64,000 bases of DNA from Streptomyces sp. NBC_01707 (lineage in GTDB: Bacteria; Actinomycetota; Actinomycetes; Streptomycetales; Streptomycetaceae), in the NCBI RefSeq assembly GCF_041438805.1, contig NZ_CP109190.1:3782001-3846000 (forward strand), read 5' to 3'. Positions 8,738-17,315 of this stretch are shown piece after piece (within the stretch, counting starts at the first letter, position 1; each line of letters starts with the position of its first letter). The position numbers were made by a program, and so were the translations under genes. Under the pieces are notes generated by a model. That model was given only the letters and a program-made list of their open reading frames with translations. It searched no databases and was not told the DNA's origin.

Positions 8738-11428
8738 ATGGAGGCGCTGCGTCAGGACGATCCACGCCGCTTCGGTCCGTACACCGTGGTGGCGCGGTTC
8801 CGCGAGACCGCGAGCGCCGTGCAGTACCTCGCGCACGACCCCGCCCTCGACGACACCGTCGTGATCACCGCGGCCCGCCCCGAACTCGCCGCGCTCCCCG
8901 CCTTCCGCCGCCGCTTCGAGGCGGAGGCACGCACGGCGGACCGGCTGGCGGGTGGCTGGGTCCAGCCACAGATCGTCACCCGTACGGCAGATCACCGGGA
9001 CGAGGACGCGGACGGCCCCGCGGACGAGCACCTGTGGACGGCCGCGACGTACGTGCCGGCGCTGACGCTCGCCGACGCGATCGACTTCGCGGGCCCCCTC
9101 CCCGAGCGTGCGGTGCGGATACTGGGCGCGGGCATCGCCGAAACCCTCTCCCGGGTGCACGCCACCGGGGCCGTACTGGAAGGGCTCGCCCCCAGGACGG
9201 TGCTGCTGGCCGAGGACGGGCCCCGGCTCACCGCCTTCGGCCCCCTGGGCGCGGCAGCCGACGCGGAGGCCCGGGCGGGCGGGCAGCTGTCCGTACGGCT
9301 CGGCTATCTCACCCCGGAACAGGTCGAGGGCAAGGAGGCCGGACCGGCCTCCGACCTCTTCGTGCTCGGGCTGCTGCTGGCGTACGCGGCGACCGGGACG
9401 ACCCCGCTCGCCGACGGGCCGGCGGCGGAGGCCGCCGACCGGATCGCCCGTACCGAACCGGAACTGGACGCGGTCCCGGAGGAACTGCGCGGCCTGATCG
9501 CGCGCTGCCTGGCCAAGGACCCGGCCGACCGGCCGACCGCGGGCGCGGTGGCGGCGGAACTGGCACTGGAGGGTGCGGCGGCCCTGGCCAAGGGCGGCTG
9601 GCTGCCGGATCCGCTGTCACGGCTGATCATGGAACAGGCCGGACACGTAAGAAAGTTGGCGGCGGATCCGGATGACGGTGCGGCCGACTCCGCCACCGGA
9701 ACCCCTGTCGACTCGCCGACCCACAGTCTGCTCGGCCCCCTCGACCATGACTCCGCCGACGCGGCCCCCGACGGACCCGCCGACGCCCGGCCCGACACCC
9801 CCGCCACCAGGGATGACGACGTCCGGACCACCCGCATCGGCAGTGTCGGCAGCCCCCGTGCGCCGGAGCCCGACCGGCCGACCACCCAGCTGTCGATCCC
9901 GCGGGAGCGCAGCGGACCTCCGGCCGAGCTGCCCACGGGTCTGCCACCTGTCGCACCGCTCGTGCCACGGCCTCTTCCCGCTCCCACGACGCCGGCCGCT
10001 CCGACACCGGCCGCCCCCGCATCGACCGCCCCGGCAACCACCCCCACCGCTCCCCCTGCCTCCCCTCCCCCTGCCGGCCCGCCCGACGCTCCCGCTTCCG
10101 CAGCCCCCTCCCTCGATCGTCGCACCCTGCTCGTCGGTGGCGTCGCGGGTGCTGCCGGGCTCGTCGTCGGGGGCGGGGCCGTACTCGCCTTCAGGTCCGG
10201 CGGTTCCGAGGACCAGGACGACGCCAAAGCCGCCCCGGCCCCCACGCGCCCCACCGTGGCCGGGCAGCCGCCGCAGCCGCGTTGGGTGTACACGCATCCC
10301 GACGCCGAGCCCGCGCCGCTCACCGCCGCCCTCTGGCTCGACCGACTGCTCGTCCTGACCGGCGACACACAGGCCACCGGGATCGATCTGCGCTCCGGCC
10401 ACCGCGTCTGGGAGTGTGCGGACGGAGCCAAGGGACAGGCGGCCCTGCCCGCCGGCGAGGATCTCTGCTTCGTCGCCGGGCCGTCCGAGTTCCTCTGGCT
10501 GTCGGCCCGGAACGGACAGGTCACCCACCGGGTGGCGTACGAGGACGGGTTCGAGGACACGCCGTATCTGACCGTGTCGGACATCGTCGGCCGGTCCGGG
10601 CCGGTCATCTGGTTCACCGGCTCCCACAAGGTCACCGTGAAGGCCAAGAAGCCGAAGAAGGGCAGGAAGCCCGGCAAGGACACCCAGGCCGTCGTGTCGT
10701 TCCTGTTCGCGTACGACGTCGTGCAGCGCAAGGAGGTGTGGCGGACCTCCGTACCCACCGGACGTGAATCGGCCGCCCCCGCCTACCGGTTGATCGCCCT
10801 GCGGCCGGACGACATCGTCGTACGCCAGACGAGCGCGACGCTCGCTCCGGGAGACGTCAAGGCCGCGAAGGGCAAGGCTGTCTTCCGCTGCTTCGACCGC
10901 GAGAGCGGGAAGCTGCTGTGGACCAAGTCGTTCGGCAGGGTCGCGCCGGACGGGGCGGCCGTCGGCGACGACCGGGGTCTGCTCTACGCGGCGGTGGGCG
11001 ACGACCTCCAGTCGTTCGAGATGCCCGGCGGCAAGCCGGAGTGGACCCTGAACGGCACCGCCGGCTCCGTGTTCGGGACCCCGGTACCGGCCGGAACGCT
11101 CCTGCACACCACCAACCGCAACCAGGAGGTCGGCGTGGTCGACCGGGTTACCGGAAAGCTGCGCTGGCGGCGGTCCACGGAGGCGGCGCCCGGCGGCGCC
11201 GCCCCCGCCGTCACCGTCAGTCTCTCCGGCAAGACCCTGCTGGCGGCCGGAGGGGCGCAGGTCACCGCGTTCGCGGCGGCGGACGGGCGACGGCTGTGGA
11301 AGTTCCAGGACATCGGCGTGCAGGATCCGAACGGGGCCACAGTCACCGCTCCGTACCGGGTGATGGCCTTCGGAAAAACCGCTGTGGTCCAGCGCGAACG
11401 GATCTTCTACGCGTTCCCGGTGGCGTGA
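8738..11428 (+). CDS. Pseudokinase (Ser/Thr kinase-like) fused to PQQ-type beta-propeller
   Basis: This 896-aa protein has three parts. Residues about 12-280 have a Hanks-type kinase fold. A Pro/Thr-rich linker (about 300-460) leads to one transmembrane helix (about 465-489). An extracytoplasmic PQQ-like WD-type propeller occupies about 510-896 (repeats such as LRSGHRVWE and RVTGKLRWRR). The catalytic loop is destroyed: where kinases have HRDLKP this protein has LEGLAP (147-152), and DFG is replaced by AFG (166-168). The VAVK lysine region reads VVITAARPE. It is therefore very likely catalytically dead and acts as a membrane sensor or scaffold. ATG 8738 is chosen because AAGGGG lies 6-7 nt upstream. 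Confidence 0.88.
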   Translation: MEALRQDDPRRFGPYTVVARFRETASAVQYLAHDPALDDTVVITAARPELAALPAFRRRFEAEARTADRLAGGWVQPQIVTRTADHRDEDADGPADEHLWTAATYVPALTLADAIDFAGPLPERAVRILGAGIAETLSRVHATGAVLEGLAPRTVLLAEDGPRLTAFGPLGAAADAEARAGGQLSVRLGYLTPEQVEGKEAGPASDLFVLGLLLAYAATGTTPLADGPAAEAADRIARTEPELDAVPEELRGLIARCLAKDPADRPTAGAVAAELALEGAAALAKGGWLPDPLSRLIMEQAGHVRKLAADPDDGAADSATGTPVDSPTHSLLGPLDHDSADAAPDGPADARPDTPATRDDDVRTTRIGSVGSPRAPEPDRPTTQLSIPRERSGPPAELPTGLPPVAPLVPRPLPAPTTPAAPTPAAPASTAPATTPTAPPASPPPAGPPDAPASAAPSLDRRTLLVGGVAGAAGLVVGGGAVLAFRSGGSEDQDDAKAAPAPTRPTVAGQPPQPRWVYTHPDAEPAPLTAALWLDRLLVLTGDTQATGIDLRSGHRVWECADGAKGQAALPAGEDLCFVAGPSEFLWLSARNGQVTHRVAYEDGFEDTPYLTVSDIVGRSGPVIWFTGSHKVTVKAKKPKKGRKPGKDTQAVVSFLFAYDVVQRKEVWRTSVPTGRESAAPAYRLIALRPDDIVVRQTSATLAPGDVKAAKGKAVFRCFDRESGKLLWTKSFGRVAPDGAAVGDDRGLLYAAVGDDLQSFEMPGGKPEWTLNGTAGSVFGTPVPAGTLLHTTNRNQEVGVVDRVTGKLRWRRSTEAAPGGAAPAVTVSLSGKTLLAAGGAQVTAFAAADGRRLWKFQDIGVQDPNGATVTAPYRVMAFGKTAVVQRERIFYAFPVA

Positions 11429-11454
11429 GCCTGCGGGACACCGGCCTTCCGAGG

Positions 11455-11484
11455 GAACCCCGCGGCCGCCACGCCGCGGGGTTC
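11455..11484 (+). terminator. Rho-independent-type stem-loop after the pseudokinase gene
   Basis: A 12-bp perfect inverted repeat (11455-11466 with 11473-11484) with a 6-nt loop lies 26 bp past the pseudokinase stop and is followed by a short T-containing tail. Confidence 0.8.
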
Positions 11485-11574
11485 TTGCATCACCGGACAC
11501 CCGGTGACCGTATGGACCTGTCGCGCTCACTCATGGGGTAGTCACGCGATCGCCCCGTCATCGGAGGTGATTCC

Positions 11575-12747
11575 GTGTCAGGCACGGTCCTGCGCACTGT
11601 CTGCTCCGCGGCGCTCGCCGCTCTCGTCATGGCCTCCCCCGCCGTTGCCGCCCCCGTGGCACCGGACCCCGGTCCCTCGGACGTGGCCACCGGCAAGGGC
11701 CCCGGCTCCACCAAGAGCATCGCCGAGCTGCTGACCGAGATGCGCACGCTGTACCGGCAGGCGGAGGAAGCCACCGAGACGTACAACGGGACCGTGGCCG
11801 AGCTGAAGAAACGGACCGCCGAGGCGAAACGGCTCGGTTCCGCCCTCGCCGCGGCCAGGCTCGCACTGTCCCGCAGCCACGACGAAGCGGGGCGGCTGGC
11901 CCGTGAGCAGTACCAGGGGCGGTCCGGCTTCTCCTCGTACGCACAGCTGTTGCTGGCCCGCGATCCCGAGCACGCCCTGGACCAGGGGCATGTGATCCAA
12001 CGGGTGGCCGCCGGCCGGGCCGCGACCGTGAAACGGCTCACCGACGCAGCGAAACACGCCGACGGCCTGGCCACCGCAGCCCGCAAGGTACGAGACAGAC
12101 AGCGGGTGCTGGCGGCGCGGCAGAAGAGGCAGCGCGACACCGTTCGGGCGCGGCTGCGGAACGTCGAGAAGCTGCTGGCCACCCTCTCGGCCGAAAAGAT
12201 CGCCCAGATGTCCCGGCTGGAGCAGCAGGCCACGGAGAAGGCCCAGGGCGCGCTGATCGCCTCGGGCGCGTTGTCCTCGTCCCGGCAGCCGTCCGAGGCG
12301 GGCGGCGAGGCGGTGAAGTACGCGATCGGGCAGGTCGGCAAGCCGTATGTGTGGGGCGCGGAAGGGCCGGGGTCGTTCGACTGCTCGGGGCTCACCTCAC
12401 GGGCCTGGGCGACCGCGGGCCGACCCATTCCGCGGACCTCGCAGGAACAGTGGCGGCGCCTTCGGAAGGTACGGCTGAACACGCTGCGTCCGGGTGACCT
12501 GGTGATCTACTTCCCGAAGGCCACGCACGTGGCGATGTACATCGGCAACGGTCTGGTGGTGCAGGCGCCCCGGCCGGGGACCCGGGTGAAGGTCTCACCG
12601 GTGGCGTCGAACCCGATGCTCGGTGCCGTGCGACCGGATCCGGAGGACGCGTCGCTGCGCACGTACGAGCGACCGGAGCTGCCCCGGCACGCGTCGGACG
12701 GCTCGGACACGGGGTACAGCGCGTCGTCCGCCCCCGGCGACGCGTAG
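11575..12747 (+). CDS. Secreted NlpC/P60 peptidoglycan endopeptidase with coiled-coil
   Basis: This 390-aa exported cell-wall hydrolase probably cleaves within peptidoglycan stem peptides. A signal peptide covers about residues 1-26 (ends SPAVAAP). A long coiled-coil (about 45-225), like that of RipA-type enzymes, follows. The NlpC/P60 domain covers about 240-355. Catalytic Cys270 is in FDCSGL and His318 is in ATHVAMYIG. The GTG start has an excellent GGAGGTGA site 5-6 nt upstream. The short tail after the domain is charged. It is a single-gene unit behind a terminator. Confidence 0.92.
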   Translation: MSGTVLRTVCSAALAALVMASPAVAAPVAPDPGPSDVATGKGPGSTKSIAELLTEMRTLYRQAEEATETYNGTVAELKKRTAEAKRLGSALAAARLALSRSHDEAGRLAREQYQGRSGFSSYAQLLLARDPEHALDQGHVIQRVAAGRAATVKRLTDAAKHADGLATAARKVRDRQRVLAARQKRQRDTVRARLRNVEKLLATLSAEKIAQMSRLEQQATEKAQGALIASGALSSSRQPSEAGGEAVKYAIGQVGKPYVWGAEGPGSFDCSGLTSRAWATAGRPIPRTSQEQWRRLRKVRLNTLRPGDLVIYFPKATHVAMYIGNGLVVQAPRPGTRVKVSPVASNPMLGAVRPDPEDASLRTYERPELPRHASDGSDTGYSASSAPGDA

Positions 12748-12883
12748 GCCGAGCTCCAGGTTCGTCACGTGAGCACCGCCAGGATTCGGCCCGTCGAACG
12801 CGAGCGCTGCCGCCCGAACGGCCGCCGCCCTCTTCGAGGCGACTCAGGGCTCGGCGCTCCGCTGCGTCGCGAGGAAGCCCGGC

Positions 12884-13471
12884 TCACTGCAATTCGGCGA
12901 GTCTGAGGACAAGCCCCATGTAGAGAGGGACGGAGATCGTCAGGACGAGAAAAATGATCACGGTGTGGATCGTGCGATGGTGTCGCGCCCCGAGACCGAG
13001 ATGAGCGCGCGCAGCCCGACTGACGCGTGGCCCACCTCGCGCGTCACCGCGGGCGTTTTGCAGCGCTCGCGCCAGAGCCCGCTGGCTTCTGAGCGTGGTG
13101 AGGCCGACGCGCGCACCGCTTCTGTCACGCACCACGACAGCGCGAAACGTACCGCCGTAGCCGAAGCCGGTGAGCAGTCGGACATCTCTGATGCGCGTGA
13201 GATCCACGGAACGCTCACCGGTCAGCGTTCGCGCGATCACACGAGACATCGAACAACGGACCAACCCGGTTTCCTGGCACAGCTCGGGCAGCAGGACGGC
13301 CCCTGCGAGTCCGCCGGTCAGAGCGCAGACGACGGACGCGCCCGCCGGAACAAGGCCTGCCAGTGCGAACAGCCACGCCACGAAGGGCGAAAGAACGAGG
13401 AAAGCGGCGACGGAGCTCGCGAGCCGTGCCCGTGACCGGGCCACAGCCGGTGCCCTCTCGGTGGAGTCCAC
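12884..13471 (-). CDS. Putative integral membrane protein, function unknown
   Basis: This 195-aa product has two hydrophobic segments at about residues 20-62 (probably a hairpin of two helices) and one at about 168-190. They flank a basic, probably cytoplasmic, central region. I see no recognised domain. Its base composition is less extreme than that of its neighbours, with more rare third-position A/T, and it lies beside a tRNA-like fragment. It could be an accessory gene. Coding status rests on frame length and the membrane pattern only. Confidence 0.5.
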   Translation of the reverse strand: MDSTERAPAVARSRARLASSVAAFLVLSPFVAWLFALAGLVPAGASVVCALTGGLAGAVLLPELCQETGLVRCSMSRVIARTLTGERSVDLTRIRDVRLLTGFGYGGTFRAVVVRDRSGARVGLTTLRSQRALARALQNARGDARGGPRVSRAARAHLGLGARHHRTIHTVIIFLVLTISVPLYMGLVLRLAELQ

Positions 13472-13672
13472 GGGAGCAGCGTAAGGGGCGGTCGCCGGCT
13501 TGTCCCCGGCCGGGCCGATCAGCTGTCACCGGCGCTTGCGGGGGAAGGCGGAGCCGGTCGGAGCGCCGAACATCTGCGACCGTCCGACGGGAGGATCGAC
13601 ACCCGCGACGTGTTCCGGAACCGCCCGGGCGACACGGCTGTGACAGGCCGCGTGATCCATGCGCGCACCCGC

Positions 13673-13713
13673 CTACGGATCAGAAGGCTGCAGGTCCGGG
13701 TCCTGCTGCGTGC
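13673..13713 (+). pseudogene. tRNA-Arg(ACG)-like 3' half (tRNA pseudogene or att scar)
   Basis: The segment reproduces the anticodon loop CTACGGA (anticodon ACG), the 3' anticodon stem TCAGA, a variable region, and a T-arm with perfect GCAGG/CCTGC stem and loop TCCGGGT. It matches actinobacterial tRNA-Arg(ACG) 3' halves closely. The matching 5' anticodon stem TCTGA and a normal D-arm are absent, so it is not a functional tRNA. tRNA-Arg(ACG) 3' ends are common integration sites, so it may be a leftover attachment site. A terminator-like hairpin follows directly, as for real tRNA genes. Confidence 0.5.
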
Positions 13714-13722
13714 ACTCGGCAT

Positions 13723-13750
13723 GGGCCCCGGGGAGATCGTCCCGGGGCCC
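13723..13750 (+). terminator. Stem-loop after the tRNA-like fragment
   Basis: GGGCCCCGGG at 13723-13732 pairs perfectly with CCCGGGGCCC at 13741-13750 across an 8-nt loop, followed by TCTTCG. It lies about 10 bp after the tRNA-like acceptor end and can also terminate the convergent minus-strand TPR gene. Confidence 0.6.
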
Positions 13751-13796
13751 TCTTCGCTGCACTCCGTGCTGAGATCAGCCCCGGGGTGTCGCGTGT

Positions 13797-14780
13797 TCAG
13801 TTCTCGCGGATACGGCGGGCCTTGGCCACGAGCTCGTCAGGCAACCCCGGCCCCGCGCACGCGTAGTCGATCAGCAGGTCCCGGTAGGAGGCGCTCGCGA
13901 GCTCCGGAGCCAGGACGATCAGGGCCCGCAGATCGTCGGACGAGCCGGACAGGCGCGTGCGATAGGCGGCACCCGCCGCGCGCAGGGAGACTTCCCCCGG
14001 TTCGTGTCGCAGGCCCTGGTCGACGAGACCCACGGCGGCGGCGAAATCGCCCTGCTCGGCGCGCACGTCGGCAAGGTCCAGACAGAGGGACCAGTTGGCA
14101 GGGTCCAGGGCCAGGGCGTCTTCGAAGGACTCCGCAGCCCGGTCCAGGTCGCCCATCGCACGCCAGGTGCCGGCACGGGCGGCCGCGGTCCACATGACCC
14201 GATCGACGGCATCGCCGCGGTCGCACAGGGCGAAGGCCAGCTCGTAGCGGCCGCAGGCACGGGGCAATCGGGCCATGGCGGCCAACGACTCCGGCACGGG
14301 ACTCCGTTCGGACACCACGTCGATGGCATGGAACCACGGCGTGAACCGCTCGCGCATCGCGTCGGTGTCCAGGTCGTGGCCGTAGTCCAGCGTCCGCAGA
14401 CACGCCTCCGCCAACGCCTCGGCACTCACCGCGCCGAGGAACCGCGCATCGCCGAACCAGGGGACGGTGCCCCATGCCACGTCGGGCCGAGCCCCCGTGA
14501 CCGAACCGAGGGACATCACCGCGTCGTCCATGTCCCCGTCGAGGAACAGGAAGTACGCCTGTGCCAGCACAGCGCTCAAGGAGCCGTCCCCTTCGAGGCC
14601 CTCCTTGAGCTCCGAGCGACGGTCCCGCCACAACTCGGCGAGGGCCGCATGGGGCTCCGGGGCCGCCGGAGCTGAGGCTATCGCCCCCGCCAGGAACTTC
14701 ACGGCGCCGACCGGGCTTCCGCCGCAGTGCGCCATCACACCGGCGAGAGCGAGTCCCGCTGTCACTGACTGATTCGACAT
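13797..14780 (-). CDS. Tetratricopeptide-repeat-like protein
   Basis: This 327-aa soluble protein is composed largely of helical TPR-like repeats. The clearest is residues about 205-260, with RAMGDLDRAAESFEDALALD followed by ADVRAEQGDFAAAVGLVDQG. No enzymatic domain is seen, so a protein-interaction role is likely. The ATG at 14780 was chosen because the upstream frame (to 14945) lacks repeat character. It stands alone between the tRNA-like fragment and the conservon operon. Confidence 0.7.
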   Translation of the reverse strand: MSNQSVTAGLALAGVMAHCGGSPVGAVKFLAGAIASAPAAPEPHAALAELWRDRRSELKEGLEGDGSLSAVLAQAYFLFLDGDMDDAVMSLGSVTGARPDVAWGTVPWFGDARFLGAVSAEALAEACLRTLDYGHDLDTDAMRERFTPWFHAIDVVSERSPVPESLAAMARLPRACGRYELAFALCDRGDAVDRVMWTAAARAGTWRAMGDLDRAAESFEDALALDPANWSLCLDLADVRAEQGDFAAAVGLVDQGLRHEPGEVSLRAAGAAYRTRLSGSSDDLRALIVLAPELASASYRDLLIDYACAGPGLPDELVAKARRIREN

Positions 14781-14979
14781 CGCCAGAGAATATCCATGGC
14801 CAAGGGTTCTGCGGACCGTTCCGCCTGCGCGGAGGCCGTCAGTGATCCGTGAGTGACGCCGACCATGGGTGCACCCGGTGCCGCTCGACGGCCGAGTGGT
14901 CCCTTCGGGGCGTCTGTGGGCCGTCCGAGGACGGCCCACAGCCACCGACGTCGACCGACGCCACCCGCTGCTTCGCTGG

Positions 14980-16227
14980 TCAGGCGGCCGATGCGGCGCC
15001 GGAGACCTGAGCCAGGTACGCGTTCGTCTTCTCCGGGTCGAAGAAGAAATTGTCGAAGTCCGCAGGGTTGTCGAACCCGTTGGCGAAGCGGTCGGCCACC
15101 GGCTGGAGCTGGCCGGCGGCGCCGATCAGGTTCAGCACGTGCTCCGGCGGTACGCCGAGCATGGCGTTCGTCCACTTCACGACGTGCTGCGCGGTGTCCC
15201 AGTAGCGGTCGAAGGTGGACTGCATCCAGTCCGCGTCGAACGGACGGTCGCCGTGCTCGATGATCGACCGGAGGTACGCGTCGGCGCACTTGGAGGCCGA
15301 GTTGGAGCCCTGACCGGTGATCGGGTCGTTGGCGACGACCACGTCCGCCACGCCGAGCACCAGACCGCCGCCGGGCAGGCGGCCGATCGGCTTGCGGACG
15401 GTCGGGGCATAACGGCCCGCCAGGGTGCCGTTGGCGTCCGTCAGTTCGACCTTGGTGGCACGGGCGTACTCCCACGGCGTGAACTGCTCCATGAGCTCCA
15501 GCGTCTTGGCGAGGTGCTCGGAGGGGTCCTTGATGCCCTGGAACACGTCCAGCGGACCACCCGGGACGCCCTCCCAGAACAGGATGTCGGCCCGGCCGGA
15601 CGTGGTCAGGGTCGGCATCACGAAGAGCTCGCCGACGCCCGGGACCAGGTTGCAGCGGACCGCGTCGAACTCGGGGTGCTCCGGGCGCGGGCCCATGCCG
15701 TGGACGTACGCGACGGCCAGTGCGCGCTGCGGGGCGTCGAACGGCGAACGGGACGCGTCCCGGCCGAACATGGAGACCAGCTCACCCTTGCCCGCGGAGA
15801 CCATCACCAGGTCGTAGGTGCGGGAGAAGTAGTCGAGGTCGGAGACGGCCGCACCGTGGATGACGAGCTGTCCGCCGCGCTGGGCGAACGTCTCCATCCA
15901 GCCGGCCATCTTCACGCGCTGGTCGACGGACTGGGCGAAGCCGTCCAGCTTGCCGACCCAGTCGATGGCGCGCGAGGAGTCGGGAGCGGCGACCGAGACG
16001 CCGAGGCCCTCGATGCGCGGGGCCTGGGACTCCCAGAAGTTGAGCTGGAGGTCGCGCTCGTGCTGCAACGCGGTGTCGAACATGCACTGCGTCGACATGA
16101 CCCGGCCGGACCGGATCTCGTCGGCCGTGCGGTTGGACATCAGGGTGACTTCGTACCCGCTGGACTGCAGTCCGAGGGCGAGCTGGAGACCGGACTGGCC
16201 GGCTCCGACTATGAGTATCTTCCGCAT
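14980..16227 (-). CDS. Styrene/indole monooxygenase-like FAD protein (StyA type)
   Basis: This 415-aa flavoprotein resembles the oxygenase component of styrene/indole monooxygenase, an external flavoprotein monooxygenase that epoxidises aromatic alkenes using FADH2 from a separate reductase. The N-terminal Rossmann motif is GAGQSGLQLALGL. The C-terminal flavin region contains GVADVVVANDPITGQGSNSA. No StyB-type reductase is nearby. It is the last gene of the conservon operon: only 43 bp separate it from the GTPase gene, and it has its own GGAG site 7 nt before the ATG. This placement parallels the cytochromes P450 found at the end of some conservons. Confidence 0.83.
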   Translation of the reverse strand: MRKILIVGAGQSGLQLALGLQSSGYEVTLMSNRTADEIRSGRVMSTQCMFDTALQHERDLQLNFWESQAPRIEGLGVSVAAPDSSRAIDWVGKLDGFAQSVDQRVKMAGWMETFAQRGGQLVIHGAAVSDLDYFSRTYDLVMVSAGKGELVSMFGRDASRSPFDAPQRALAVAYVHGMGPRPEHPEFDAVRCNLVPGVGELFVMPTLTTSGRADILFWEGVPGGPLDVFQGIKDPSEHLAKTLELMEQFTPWEYARATKVELTDANGTLAGRYAPTVRKPIGRLPGGGLVLGVADVVVANDPITGQGSNSASKCADAYLRSIIEHGDRPFDADWMQSTFDRYWDTAQHVVKWTNAMLGVPPEHVLNLIGAAGQLQPVADRFANGFDNPADFDNFFFDPEKTNAYLAQVSGAASAA

Positions 16228-16270
16228 CGAGGTTCTCCGTTACGTGTACGTGTACGTGCGCGTGGTGTGT

Positions 16271-16921
16271 CTACGCGGGTGTGGCGTCAAGAGCGTGGCC
16301 CACAAGGGCCAGCAGCGACTCGACGACCGTGATCCTGTTACGCGCGTCCATGATCACAACGGGTACGTGCAGGGGTATGGTCAGGGCCTCCCTGACGTCC
16401 TCCGGCTCGAATCCGGGTGTTCCCTCGAAGTGGTTGACGGCCACGATGTACGGCAGTCCGCAGCTCTCGAAGTAGTCGAGCGCGGGAAAGCAGTCGGACA
16501 GCCGCCGGGTGTCGGCGAGCACGACCGCTCCGATCGCGCCGCGCACCAGGTCGTCCCACATGAACCAGAAGCGCTGCTGTCCGGGTGTACCGAACACGTA
16601 CAGCACGAGGTCGTCGTCGAGGGTGAGACGGCCGAAGTCCATCGCGACGGTCGTGGTGACCTTGTCGGGCGTCGCGGTGAGATCGTCGGTCTCCTCGCTG
16701 GCCTGGGTCATCAGCGCTTCGGTCTGCAGCGGGGTGATCTCGGAGACCGACCCCACGAAGGTCGTCTTGCCGACCCCGAACCCGCCCGCGACCACGATCT
16801 TCGTGGCTATGGGGGCCCTGGTGTGGTCCAGCTGCCATGCCTGCAGTGACTCTTCGGTCTGGTCCTCCGGTCCCGGCTGACGGGGGGCGGACAGCAGCGA
16901 GTCAGAGACGGCGGAGTCCAT
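16271..16921 (-). CDS. Conservon small GTPase (CvnD type)
   Basis: This 216-aa Ras/MglA-like GTP-binding protein has P-loop GGFGVGKTT at about residues 46-54. The switch II region is YVFGTPGQQRFWFMWDD. The guanine-specificity position reads NHFEG instead of the classical NKxD, a variation seen in this family. In conservons it cycles with the roadblock and DUF742 partners at the membrane kinase as a G-protein-coupled-like signalling unit. It overlaps the DUF742 gene by 20 bp. Confidence 0.93.
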   Translation of the reverse strand: MDSAVSDSLLSAPRQPGPEDQTEESLQAWQLDHTRAPIATKIVVAGGFGVGKTTFVGSVSEITPLQTEALMTQASEETDDLTATPDKVTTTVAMDFGRLTLDDDLVLYVFGTPGQQRFWFMWDDLVRGAIGAVVLADTRRLSDCFPALDYFESCGLPYIVAVNHFEGTPGFEPEDVREALTIPLHVPVVIMDARNRITVVESLLALVGHALDATPA

Positions 16922-17315
16922 TCAGCACCCTTTCGAGCAGTGCGCGGTCGGGCTGGCCGGTGCCGTGACCGGTCCCGTACACACGGATCTTTCCCTGGTC
17001 GGCCAAGTCGCTGAGCAGCACTCGGACCACGCCGAGCGGCATCTTCAACAGGGCCGAGATCTCCGCGACCGTACGCATGCGGCGGCAGATTTCGACAATG
17101 GCCTGGAGCTCCGGCATCACGCGCGTGGTGAGACTGCCGTTGGTGAGCTCGCGGCGCTCATCGGGCGCTTCGAGCGCGGCCACGAACGTCTCGACGAGGA
17201 GGACGTGGCCGAAGCGGGTGCGGCCGCCGGTGAGCGAGTACGGGCGGACCCTGGCAGGCCGTCGGTCGGAACCGCGGACGGGGAGCCTGCGGGCGGGTTC
17301 AGCAGCGGGCATCAC
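16902..17315 (-). CDS. Conservon DUF742 protein (CvnC type)
   Basis: This 137-aa protein carries the DUF742 signature RVRPYSLTGGRT at about residues 22-33. A winged-helix-like C-terminal half follows (TVAEISALLKMPLGVVRVLLSDL). It is the third component of the conservon complex. The GTG start at 17315 overlaps the upstream stop as GTGA. An ATG one codon later (17312) is equally possible. Confidence 0.93.
   Translation of the reverse strand: MMPAAEPARRLPVRGSDRRPARVRPYSLTGGRTRFGHVLLVETFVAALEAPDERRELTNGSLTTRVMPELQAIVEICRRMRTVAEISALLKMPLGVVRVLLSDLADQGKIRVYGTGHGTGQPDRALLERVLNGLRRL

Larger units (their letters stand above)
13472..13796. other. 325-bp gene-free stretch with tRNA-like fragment and stem-loop
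   Basis: No convincing protein gene is seen. The region holds the tRNA-Arg-like fragment and the stem-loop listed separately. Antisense open frames here contain the SRTRTCSLLIRR-type sequence that typically arises from reading across a tRNA gene. Confidence 0.6.

Noticed and set aside
11485..11574. Possible c-di-AMP (ydaO-type) riboswitch before the NlpC/P60 gene
   Set aside because: Only about 90 nt separate the terminator and the start; this is too short, and no conserved core was seen.
13610..14197. Plus-strand frame over the tRNA-like fragment and TPR gene
   Set aside because: Arg/Pro-rich translation without domain; antisense to the TPR gene.
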